From NCBI GenBank assembly GCA_030063045.1, contig JAQSEB010000177.1, positions 186,001 to 250,000 on the forward strand: DNA of 64,000 bases. Direction: 5' to 3'. This document shows, in pieces, positions 38,117-47,761 of this stretch. The notes under the pieces are model-generated. The model ran no database searches, was not told the origin of the DNA, and was given only the letters and a program-made list of their open reading frames with translations. Position numbers and translations under genes: made by a program. Within the stretch, counting starts at the first letter, position 1; each line of letters opens with the position of its first letter. Source of the DNA: Pratylenchus scribneri. Lineage: Eukaryota > Nematoda > Chromadorea > Rhabditida > Pratylenchidae.

Positions 38117-38390
38117 CACCAAAGTAGTTTCTGACTTCTGATAAATCAAATTGTAGATTTCATTGAGACGTATCTTTTGACATAAAAATTTCTTTGTTTA
38201 AATTGAAATTGAGCGAAATAAACCGTTTAAACAATTTTCCAGTTTTTGGTTTTAAACTCTTTAATTATGGGCCAAAACCTGACATTTTATGTAGTATTCG
38301 ATGAGTTTCATGAATCTACAAATATATATAAAGATTTTGTGCTCTAAAACCGGTTTCTGATTAATTGGAAATAAAAAACTATTTCACTTC
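38117..38390. repeat. M1 element between two minus-strand genes
   Basis: 'aaagtagtttctgacttctg' at the left, 'aaccggtttctgatt' and 'aaaaaactattt' at the right. Confidence 0.75.
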
Positions 38391-38433
38391 ATGGAGTGAA
38401 AAAATAAAATTTTGGGTAAAAAGATATTTTTCA

Positions 38434-39878
38434 TTACATTTTTCCTAATTTTTCTTTAAATTTTCGAACCTCGTTTCCGACGAATTCCATTGAATTTTTG
38501 ATTTGCCATTCCAAAATTCGATTTTTCTCATTCAACGTGCTAATTAGTCGTTCAAATTTGCCAACTTTTTTGGCCATTTCCTCCTTCAATTCGGCATTCT
38601 CTTTCCGTAATCCGGCAATTTCCATTCCAAGATGGGCCAATTCCTTTTCGAATTTTCCAAATTTTTCGGCCATTTTCCAATACAATTCACTTTTTAATGA
38701 CACAAATTGTTGGTCTTCTTCTTCTTCTTGGTCCATTTCAACAAAATTTCTGTAAAAAATTATTAATTTTATTAAAATTTTGGAATTTTAACGTAGAATT
38801 GTAAGTGGTGGGCACAGGCAATCGATCGATTTCATTTGCGATTGGCGATGCATTCGGGGTCGATCCAGCAGCAGCAGAACAAATACTGTAATAAAAAAAT
38901 AAGGCCAACCCAATCTATTTAACCTTTAACCACATCAAAAACCCCTAGACCCAAAATTCCAACATAGAAATTTATTTTATCGATTAGAGATTAATCTCAT
39001 TAATGCTAACAGAGCTACGGAACATTGGAAAAAGGGGTGAAACACCATTCCTCTATTAGAAATCCAGTCTTTAATGTAGAAACCCACCGCCCAACCTCCA
39101 ATAAAAGCCCACTCCATTAAAATTTTTGTTAAAATTTACTTGATTTTAGGTGAAATTATGCCGAACCCGATATAAGCATTTTTTGTTTCAAAAAGTCTTC
39201 ACCTCGGAGGAAATTTATAAGCCCACCCTATAGAAAAGCGGCTCTGAAACTTAAAGCCAATGGGGCTTTTAATAGAGTATTTATGGTAACTTTAAAAATT
39301 TTTTTATCTCTAAGGTGTAGAGATTTTTAGAGTATACGGATTTTGATTTGACCAGCAGTTCAAAAATACAAACTCAAAAACCTATTCAACCTAAAAGCAC
39401 TGACTTGCGACAATGATTTTTCTTCTTCTGTTGGCAAATTTCACATAAATCAATGTAGGTCTCAATTTGTTGGATTGTGACATTGGCATAGAGATCGCTC
39501 AATTTTGGGTGCATTTTTCTGGTTCCGCCATGACCACATTCCAAATGGGCTTGTTCAATTATGCCGAAAAGTTCCTATGTTTTAACATTTTATAACTATC
39601 AAAATTAGCCTATTTAATTAAACCTCTTTTGTCACGAATTGCAATTGGGTATCTTTTTTGACCAATTTCCGATATTTTTGGCCTTCGTGAATTACTTCGA
39701 TAATATCATAGCGTTCTAATAATTTGTAATCCCTCTTCTCCTTTTTTATGGTCCTATCATTTGCGAGTTGAACAAGTCGTCGTAGAATTGTTGAATATTC
39801 GTTCTTTGAAAGTAGAAATGAATTTTTACTAGTCGACGAAGCATAAGCAGATAATTTTTCGATGAATGTTGCTTCCAT
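38434..39878 (-). CDS. Integrase zinc-binding domain fused to a coiled coil
   Basis: Exons 39878-39624, 39574-39405, 38885-38793 and 38749-38434 join in frame to 277 residues. Residues about 30-142 resemble the N-terminal part of KRBA2/Ginger-type integrase proteins and end in an HHCC zinc-binding module: AHLECGHGGTRKM with His-x4-His, YANVTIQQIE, and CEICQQKK with Cys-x2-Cys. The DDE catalytic core is absent. A linker (NEIDRLPVPTTYNS) leads to an acidic patch and a long coiled coil (KFGKFEKELAHLGMEIAGL, LRKENAELKEEMAKK). The coiled coil is clearly related to that of the gene at 41534. This looks like a transposon-derived domain recruited into a host gene; the function is unknown. Confidence 0.75.
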
Positions 39879-40029
39879 AGTCTTTTAAATGAATATATTT
39901 AAATAATCTTAAAAAGTATAAGAATAATTAAAATAATTGCTAATAGGCTTTTAAGCTTGCAATGTAATGAGAGAAATTATTAATATTTATGAAATTATTT
40001 ATTTTTATTAATTAATTATTCATTTTTTT

Positions 40030-40730
40030 GGTACTTATCCAGTTTACTCCCTTTTTGAAAAGTGCTTGGTCCCCCCCATGGGTCATCAGGTTTAGGCAGG
40101 GTTGCCAGAATGTCCCCCCACGGGGGGCATTTGCCCCCTTTTTGAGATTTTGCCCCCTTTTGTGCCCCCCGAGCCGAGTTGCCCCCCAAATGCCCCCTTT
40201 TTAAAATTTTGTCATTTTTTTCCCTTTTTTATTCTAATTTTTCGCTGCGCGGCAAATTTTTGGTCTAATTTTTCGCTGCGCGGCAAATTTTTGGTCTAGT
40301 TTTTCGCGTGCGCGGCAAATTTTTGGTCTAGTTTTTCGCGCTGCGCGGCAAATTTTTGGTCTAATTTTTCGCTGCGCGGCAAATTTTTGGTCTAGTTTTT
40401 CGCTGCGCGGCCATTATTGGAAAAATTTTTGCATTTTTGGCACTTTTTAAAAATGCCCCCCAAAATGCCCACTTTTTTACTGAAAATGCCCCCCAAATGC
40501 CCCCTTTTTTTCCAAAATGCCCCCCAAAGTAAAAATCCATCTGGCAACCCTGGGTTTAGGGTTGGGGTCATTCAGGGATATGTTAGGGATTTGATTAGGA
40601 TGATGTAAAAATCATCTCAAATGTATCCTAAACCCAAACCCTAACCCTAACATCAAAGGGGGACCCTTCACTTTTTCCTCACTTTTTCCAAGGTGACCCA
40701 AAAAGGGGACGTAAACTGGATACGTACCTA
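40030..40730. repeat. M5 element split by a nested element
   Basis: Outer mirrored blocks: 'ggtacttatccagtttactc' near 40030 and 'gtaaactggatacgtacc' near 40710; inner parts include 'aaaccctaaccctaac'. It is interrupted by the element at 40097-40552. Confidence 0.8.
40097..40552. mobile_element. hAT-like non-autonomous element nested in M5
   Basis: 13-bp ends CAGGGTTGCCAGA and complement, flanked by the exact 8-bp duplication GGTTTAGG (40089-40096 and 40553-40560). The interior has about six copies of a 30-bp unit with TTTTTCGCTGCGCGGCAAAT, the complement of the unit in the rsr-2-gene element, within 'gccccc'-rich arms. Confidence 0.92.
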
Positions 40731-40747
40731 TTTGGGATGTTAAGTAT

Positions 40748-41008
40748 TTGCACATTAAAATTTTCACAAAAGTACAAATTCAGGGACAACCCATCGAATT
40801 CAATCAAAAATTTGAGGAATTTGTCGGAACATTCATAAATCATAAATTCCTCCTTTTGCAAATTTACAAATTTTTAGAAAATATTTTTGGAATTTCTAGG
40901 AAAGAATTGGTCAATCAATGGCGAAATTATTTTAGGAAATGTGCATTAAGAAGTAAAAAAGTTGGAAATTTTGAGCAGCAGATATTACAAAAATCATTAA
41001 TAGAGTAG
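40748..41008 (+). CDS. Unrecognised open frame, 86 residues
   Basis: The frame starts within a repeat edge (MHIKIFTKVQIQG) and encodes hydrophobic and basic helices (FEEFVGTFINHKFLLLQIYK, GISRKELVNQWRNYFRKCAL). No family recognised and no splice partners evident. It may be an exon of a lost or unseen gene, or chance. Confidence 0.2.
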   Translation: MHIKIFTKVQIQGQPIEFNQKFEEFVGTFINHKFLLLQIYKFLENIFGISRKELVNQWRNYFRKCALRSKKVGNFEQQILQKSLIE

Positions 41009-41533
41009 GGTAGGGCAGCAGGCATAAGAATTATAAAAGGAGCGAGTGTTATTATTCTCAGCTTTTGACAATTCTCAATATTTCGGCATAACATGGGAAA
41101 TGGAATGGGCAATGGGGAAAAGCGAAACGGGAAAAGCAGACAGAGTGGTCGATTGTCGTTTAGCATTGGCGTAATGCTCAAATTGATTGTTTATTCATTG
41201 ATTAATTAAAAAATATAATTAATTTAATTTTAATTAGTTGCCCTAACCCAAATAGGTGACCAAAAATTAGCCGCTGCAAAATTTGGAGATAATTAAAACC
41301 ATTTAGATAGATTTTGTTTCTTATAAAAAGAGCCAAGTTTGGCCATCGTTTGGCACATTTGGTTCAACTTTTTCTGATTAGATTTAAAAAATAAATTAAG
41401 TTAACCCATCTTCCTTATTTTTTGGAAATTTTCATAAATTTCCGAATTTTAAACTGATCCAAACAATTTTATATTTTTTTCATTTCATAGATTTAATAAT
41501 AGCAATTTTTCGGATAAATTTTAATAATCAAAA

Positions 41534-43095
41534 ATGGAATCAACAACATCATCCAACAACATAGATTTGCAGGATCAATCGGCGGCAACAATGATGAAAA
41601 TATGCCGGGAAATGGGTGAAAAATATGGAAAATTGGAAAAGGAATTTGCCGGAATGGGCAAGGAAATGGCCGAATTGCGCAAAGAAAATGCGGAATTGAG
41701 GAAGAAGGTCACGAAAAATGAACAACAAATTTCTACGCTGAACAGGGAAATGGCCAAAATTAACAATGAAAATCGAATTTTGGGATGGCATCAGAGGATA
41801 AATGGCGGAGAAAATTTGGTTTGATCAATTTTTTGTGATTTTAACATTTCAAAAATTCATCAGAATATTGAGGGCATTGAGAAAATCGACGTTATTGTAA
41901 AGCACGAAAGTGAAGAAAATAATGATGAAATGAATGAAATTAGTGAACCGCCACCAAAATTAGACAGGCAAGAAACTTTTCTAAATGGCCAAATGGAAGA
42001 AGAAGCTGACAGTGATATGCCATCAGCTGAACTTGTTGAAGAATTTGATGAAGCAAATAATGTTGGGATGAATGTGAATGAGGAAGAGGGATTGTTAAAT
42101 GGCCAGATAATGAGGTGAACATTTTGAAAAATACAGGTTTAAATAAATGCGCAAATTCGAAAATAATCGATTCAGTTCAGTACCTGCTGTTCCATTATTT
42201 TAGTTTTAGTCATAACCCTTAATTCAAAAAGGAAGCTACAAAAATAGGAAAATGATATATCATTAAAAATGCCAAAGTTTCCTCTACAAAAGCTTTATAC
42301 AATTTTATTTAAAATTATACACCATTTCATGGAAAAAGCGGCTTTTCTTCTAAGAAATTTGAGTCTCTAACACTCAATGACAAATTACTTTTTATAAAAT
42401 TGTATTTCATAAAATCAAAAAATGCTAAATTATAGGAGGTACTTTGGGCTTTCGAATGATATATCGATTCCCAGATTGGTTATTATTTCGATCAGCTATT
42501 GGTCAAAAATTAAAATCAACGAATGTACGGACGTCCTTTAAGGACATTGAGCTTGGTTTAAAAAATAGGAAAAAAACCGAAAATATTAGATTAATAGAAA
42601 TAGAAATGGCCAAATATTCGAACAAAATAATATTAGTAAAATAAATATTCAATAAAAATTTAATTTAGCCCTTTGCAAATGGAACAACCGCCTCCTCTGC
42701 AATGCAATATTAACAATGTCAACCAAAATGATGATAATTGGCAATTCAACATCCAATTTTCGCCAATTCGAATTGGTCCAAATGTAAATTATAAAAAATT
42801 ACCAATTAAAATTTGTCCAATTTTACAGTTAAAATGCAATTGGCCCGGTTGCGAATTCAGCACATTCTACAAATATCGAAAAAGCATTGGCCGTCATTGG
42901 CTAACACACACCGGCGAAAGGCCAGAAGTTTGCCCAATTTGTGGCGAAACATTCACTCATGTTGAGAACCTCTATGCTCATTTGCAAGATCACGGTGTCG
43001 AAAAACCCTATTATTGCGGAGAATGTGGCCAACAATTCAAGCGGCTGGACCATTTGAAGAGGCATCAAATAGCATTCCACAAAGTTAAGTTGTAA
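41534..43095 (+). CDS. Coiled-coil plus C2H2 zinc-finger protein
   Basis: Exons 41534-41818, 41864-42114 and 42669-43095 join in phase to 320 residues. Residues 20-95 form a coiled coil (EKYGKLEKEFAGMGKEMAEL, RKENAELRKKVTKNEQQIS) closely matching the one encoded at 38434-38749. Exon 2 is strongly acidic. Exon 3 ends with three fingers at about 237-315: CNWPGCEFSTFYKYRKSIGR (C-x4-C type), CPICGETFTHVENLYAH and CGECGQQFKRLDHLKRHQ. A nuclear DNA-binding role is inferred. Order coiled coil, acidic, fingers parallels the two separate minus-strand genes at 38.4 and 36.7 kb. An M6-like repeat sits in intron 2. Confidence 0.82.
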
Positions 43096-43366
43096 TGAAG
43101 AGGGGGTAAAAAGCCAAAAATGTGTTAGAATATCATTTAAATTACCTAAAAATAAAAAGGACACCGGTAAACTATTGCAGAGTTTACCGGATGGAAGTGA
43201 AAAGGGATAAGGATGACGATGATGAAGAAGAAGAAGATGATGATAATGATGATTCATCCTCAGCTTCATCTCCTCTTCGTCAATCTTAATCCACAACTTT
43301 TTCCCTTCCATCCGCTAAACTCCAATAGTAGAAGGATACCTAATAGGATACCTAATAAGCTTAGGG

Positions 43367-43681
43367 CAGGCACGTATCCAGGATTTTTGGATGGGGGGGA
43401 GGGGCACCCATGTAAAAAATTTCTAGGCGGGGTACGCATGTAAAAAAATTTTCCAAAGTAAAAATTTTTGTACAAAAATTGGCCCCGCAGGGTAAAATTT
43501 TGACCAAAAATTGCCCCGCAGGGTAAAATTTTGTCCAAAAATGGCCGTGCAGCGAAAAATTTTGGCCAGTTTTGGACTACAGAAGGGTCCCCCCTTTACT
43601 TTTTTTTCCTTCCACTTCCCCCAATGGGGGGGGGGGGGTACGTACCCCGTGTACCCCCCCCCCCCCCTAAATACGTGCCTG
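43367..43681. mobile_element. hAT-like non-autonomous element
   Basis: 11-bp ends CAGGCACGTAT and complement, flanked by the exact 8-bp duplication GCTTAGGG (43359-43366 and 43682-43689). The interior has G and C homopolymer arms, three units related to GCCGTGCAGCGAAAAATTTT, and 'agggtcccccctttactttt', which the rsr-2-gene element also carries. Confidence 0.92.
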
Positions 43682-43873
43682 GCTTAGGGCCAAAATGACT
43701 CTAGTGTCTAGTGATTTAAGACTTTAAGGGTTTGTCCTACTTTCTCAAACTAAACCATACCATTGAATAGAGGGAAAATTTTACGAATATGGGTCAGAAA
43801 AACTTTCACATAAAACCTATCTAAAATGTTTTATAAAGCAAGCAAATGAAAAAAATTATCAAAAATAAGCATA

Positions 43874-45480
43874 ATGTTTTTAGAACTTTCACAAAAACCC
43901 GAATATTATGGATTAATAACAAATGATGCGGATGCCGAATCGAAATGTTGTGTTTGCCAGCAAAATTACCAAGGAAGCCAAAGCTGTTCAACGTGCAATT
44001 TATCCTGCCATCCATTTTGTGCAGAGGAAGAATCGGCTGAAGATGAGGAAAAAGACCAAGAAGACGAAAAAATTGGTACCAAAATGATTTGCTTTAATTG
44101 CAAAAAATTGGCACTGGGCCGAAAACGAAGTTTTGATGTTGTGAAAAAGTTGGAAGTGATTGAATGGGCCAGGAAAAATTCACTAAAATCGGCAGCGAAA
44201 AAATTCTTCATTGGAAGGAAATCAGTCCGAGATTGGATGAATGCTGAGGAGAAATTGAGAAGACAATTGTAAATATCAATTTATATATTAATCTAAGGAA
44301 GGCAATAGGCAATCCCCAATTTTTTTTTATCTTAAAAGTAATTTTTGACTTCTAATAAATTAGAAACCAATTTAAGACCCTAAAAACCTTATACCAATTT
44401 GTAGATCCCATAAAGACGCATCGAATGGAATATAAAATGTCAGGTTTTGGCCTAAAATAAAAGTGTTTAAAACCAAAAACTGGTAAATATGGTTTAAACG
44501 GTTTAACTCGCTCAGTTTCGATTTAAATTAAAAAATTTATATGACAAAAGTAGCGCTCGATGAGATCTACAAATTGGTATAAGGTTTGTAGTGTCTAAAA
44601 CCGGTTTCTGATTTATTAGAAGACAAAAACTACATACTTTTTGGGAAACAATAGGGTAAAAATATATTATAGCTTTATTCAATTTTAAATAAAAATAATT
44701 AAGGAATTTACCGGGTGGAAGCAAAAGGAAACGTCTTGGCGGCGGAGGAAGGCCAGTAATGCATCCGGAAATTGACAATTTATTGACAAATTGGATCAAA
44801 GAAATGGGAGAGAACAAAAAGCCCGTGTCCAAAAATATGATCCGAGATAAAGCGACGGAATTATTCGCAAACACTGGGATGAAGGTAAGCAACAATATTA
44901 TTTGGGGTGACCGGCAGAGCTTTTTCATAGTTTTTTAAAGAAAAATTAAGATTAAGACGATGATTTTAAATTGATAATTTTAATCCCAGGATGGATTAAT
45001 AAATATTGAATATTTTTTTACAGTATTTATAGTATAAGTCCACTTTTTACCTCACAAAGGAAGAAGTGGGGAAAAAGTAAAAGGACCCCCTATGTATGGG
45101 TGTTGGCTGTTATGGGATAGGGTAGGTCTTACGTGACGATTTTAAACAATTATATCCTAATCTATCTATCCCCTAATGACCCTAACCCTATCCCTGATGA
45201 TCTAAGGGGCCCCCTTCACTTTATTACCTTGTGAGAAAAAAGCGGACCCAAACTCCATAAATACCTTTTTTCCTACAAAATAGCAAAAAAAATTTGTTAG
45301 ATTTATTTTAATAATGCAAAAATTCAACAACAGGTTTCAAATGGATGGCTACACAAATTCCTAAATCGAAACAATTTCATTTTTCACCGACAATCCACCG
45401 CAGAGGGGCAAAATAATGTGGAAAATGGACAAATTGAAGATATTGGAGAGGATGAAGAATTGATTTTTGAAAATAATTAA
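43874..45480 (+). CDS. Zinc-finger, psq/Brinker-type and CENP-B-type HTH protein
   Basis: Exons 43874-44268, 44704-44884 and 45334-45480 give 240 residues in phase. Order: a Cys/His cluster (CCVCQQNYQGSQSCSTCNLS, CHPFCAE, then CFNCKK) that may bind two zinc ions in PHD-like fashion; an acidic spacer; a psq/Brinker-type HTH (FDVVKKLEVIEWARKNSL, SAAKKFFIGRKSVRDWMNAE); and a Tc5/CENP-B-type HTH (VMHPEIDNLLTNWIKEM, VSNGWLHKFLNRNNFIFHRQ). The pogo/Tc5 DDE transposase part is absent, which suggests a domesticated DNA-binding fragment. Acidic C-terminus. The start codon is uncertain. An M1 element fills much of intron 1. Confidence 0.78.
44333..44642. repeat. M1 element in intron 1 of the HTH gene
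   Basis: 'aaaagtaatttttgacttct' at the left, 'ttattagaagacaaaaacta' at the right, with both core arms. Confidence 0.85.
45030..45270. repeat. M5 element in intron 2 of the HTH gene
   Basis: Left 'aagtccactttttacctcac' mirrored at the right by 'cttgtgagaaaaaagcggac'; inner 'ccctaaccctatccctga'-like block is split by 'atgac'. Confidence 0.75.
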
Positions 45481-45652
45481 ATATAATTTGTTTGAATAAT
45501 TATATATGTTTCTTTGTTTCTCATAATTTTATATGGAATAATTATTTGAATATTTTTAATTTAAAATTTTAATTTAATTTGATGTTTTGTCAATAAATTA
45601 ATATTTTCAAATTTTTTTTTGTATTAATCACAATTTTTTAAATAACAAGAAA

Positions 45653-46460
45653 ATGGCATCAGAAACACCTTCGGCCTATCCTAAAATTGTTGGCATCGAT
45701 TGGAGCATTTTGAGTGTTGTGGAAGTGAGTTTAATTTGTAATATAATTAATTTATTGAAAAAAAAATTAAATTGATGGGATTAATATGTCGAAAAAATAT
45801 TGGAAACTATTTAAAAGGTCTAAAATTGTTAAAAGATTGATTTTTTGTTTGTTTTTAAATGCTAAAGTATTATAAAATTGATTTAGGAAGAGAAGGAAGG
45901 TTTAATTCTTTTTATTTTCGCCACTCCTTTAAATACCCTATATAAATTATTTCGCATTCGTCTTTTTTAGTAAATTAAGTAAAAATTAAATCTTTTTGAG
46001 GCCATATAACTTGGCCGTTATTAAATTTTAGAGCTTATTTTATTAGTTTTATTGTTAGTATTATACTAGTTTAGGCTTTATTAGGCAGGATATAATTTAA
46101 AATGGAGCTTAATTTGAACTAGTTTATGGCTTCAAAAATGACCTAGAATTTTTCAACAATATTTTTTTTTTGGCAAATTAAAACACTTCAAAATTAAAAA
46201 TTTAATTAAAATTATAAATAAATTTTAGTCCAGTGAACAGCGAGATGAAATTGAAGAGCCATTAGCTGAAATTTCATTTGCAACAGCATCCGAAAATAGC
46301 CAAGAAACGATGAAATTTTTGTGCAACAAAAATCAACTTCAGGCAAGCCAAAAAAATCTCACAAAATAATTGATGTCTTTTCTAGGATTTCTATGCCAAG
46401 GTCAAAGAAGCTTACAATTTCCTGCAAAAGATAGCCCAACAGCAACAGAAATCAAAATAA
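45653..46460 (+). CDS. Small COMM-domain-like protein
   Basis: Exons 45653-45724, 46229-46342 and 46386-46460 give 86 residues. The pattern of a conserved Trp after a Gly/Asp (VGIDWSILSVVE), a middle beta segment (EEPLAEISFATA) and a C-terminal helix (QDFYAKVKEAYNFLQKIA) fits the C-terminal COMM domain of COMMD proteins, which assemble in the Commander endosomal recycling complex. The usual N-terminal HN domain is absent. The second intron uses a GC donor (CAG|GCAAGC). It starts 172 bp after the HTH gene on the same strand. Family assignment is tentative. Confidence 0.5.
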
Positions 46461-46885
46461 TTCGAATTTTCTACAAATTTTATTTGTTCAATTTTCCATT
46501 AAATTATATATAATTAAGTAAAAATTATCATGCCAAATTTTTAATAATAATAATGAATAAAAATGCAAAATCGTCTCTCTTAAATCCTCTTAAAAACTCT
46601 CTTATAAGGAAAAAGAATTATTAAAAAAAAATAAAATTACCATCAACTCTTTTAAGGTACTCTAAACTCTCTAATGATTAATGAAAGGAAAAAGCAATGG
46701 AATTAAAAATTTTAAAAAAAAATGAATTATTTGCTTTCAAAACAATCATTTTACCCAATTTTATTTTAAAAATGAACTGGGTTAATATTCTTATTTTGAA
46801 TGAAAATAAATGCCTAGATTCCACAATTTTAAATTTCTCAGATTTATGTTTTTTTTTTTAAAAATGTAATTTGTTCATTTGATAA

Positions 46886-47527
46886 GGTAAGACTAGCGTT
46901 TATATTGTAACGTATTTTTTGGTTGTATGACGGTATTTCTTCTAGAAATATATTGTAATACGTCTAAAAATATACAAAAGTGACTACCAAGCCCGAAATA
47001 AAAAGTTGAAGTTGCGCAAAGGAAATACGGATTGGAACTGCTCCGGTGGGCATTTCAGAAGGGACTCCTACGTGTGCTCCGCCTTCGCTCCTCACGGCTC
47101 ACTTAGCTCGCTAGCGCTCGCTAAGCTCGCCGCCGGACCGCTCCGCGGTCCGGGTCGTCGCTACGGCTACGCCACTCCGGAGTCCCTTCTTACATTCCTC
47201 CGCAGTTCCAACACATTCCAGCGAGATTAAAATGACCATAACTTTCTTAGTTTTGAGTTTTATGCGAAACCAATGACAGATTCATGTTCCTCTCATCGAG
47301 ACGCGTCGATTGAGGTATGATTTGACCGAAAAAAATTTTCAAAAATTTTTTCGCTTTCCGACCCATAGGGGGGACCAAGCACTTTTTCGATTTTCATGAA
47401 GTCATAACTTTTTTGTATGAGCTCGGTAGTCACTTGTATACATTTTTATAGATTTTATAAGGCATTTCTAAACGAAATATACTATTCGGATCAAAAAACA
47501 ATTTACAATATAAACGCTAGTCTAGCC
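46886..47527. mobile_element. Inverted-repeat element with 8-bp TSD and GC-rich palindrome
   Basis: Ends share AGACTAGCGTTTATATTGTA (inverted at 47504-47523) and are flanked by the exact duplication TTTGATAA (46878-46885 and 47528-47535). The outermost four bases read GGTA and AGCC. The centre (47040-47190) is GC-rich and palindromic, with GGGACTCC mirrored by GGAGTCCC and nested 'agctcgct' and 'gcggtccg' dyads. It also carries the core 'tcatcgagacgcgtcgat'. Superfamily undetermined. Confidence 0.85.
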
Positions 47528-47761
47528 TTTGATAATAATAAATTTAATAATTTTATCATTTATTCTTCAAAATTCAAATTGCTTTTACAAATTAAATAAG
47601 GACTAATAAGGAGGAGGGAAGAATAATTAAGTGATTTTGCGACGAATTATGATTTAAGTAAATAAGACTCATTTTTGGGATAAAATTCGAAAGGGAATGA
47701 ATAATTAAAATTGCCATAAAAATTGTACTATTTTGGCATTTTTTAAGTCCATGATCCATCT

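Noticed and set aside
40102..40608. Pro/Cys-rich open frames
   Set aside because: They fall inside the hAT-like element at 40097-40552 and its 'gccccc' arms.
41094..41210. Short 38-codon frame starting MGNGMGNGEKRN
   Set aside because: Too short and featureless to support without transcript data.
42444..42644. 66-residue plus frame
   Set aside because: It lies in intron 2 of the coiled-coil/C2H2 gene and overlaps a repeat-like stretch; no family seen.
47006..47230. 74-residue plus frame
   Set aside because: It lies wholly in the GC-rich palindrome of an inverted-repeat element; composition explains it.
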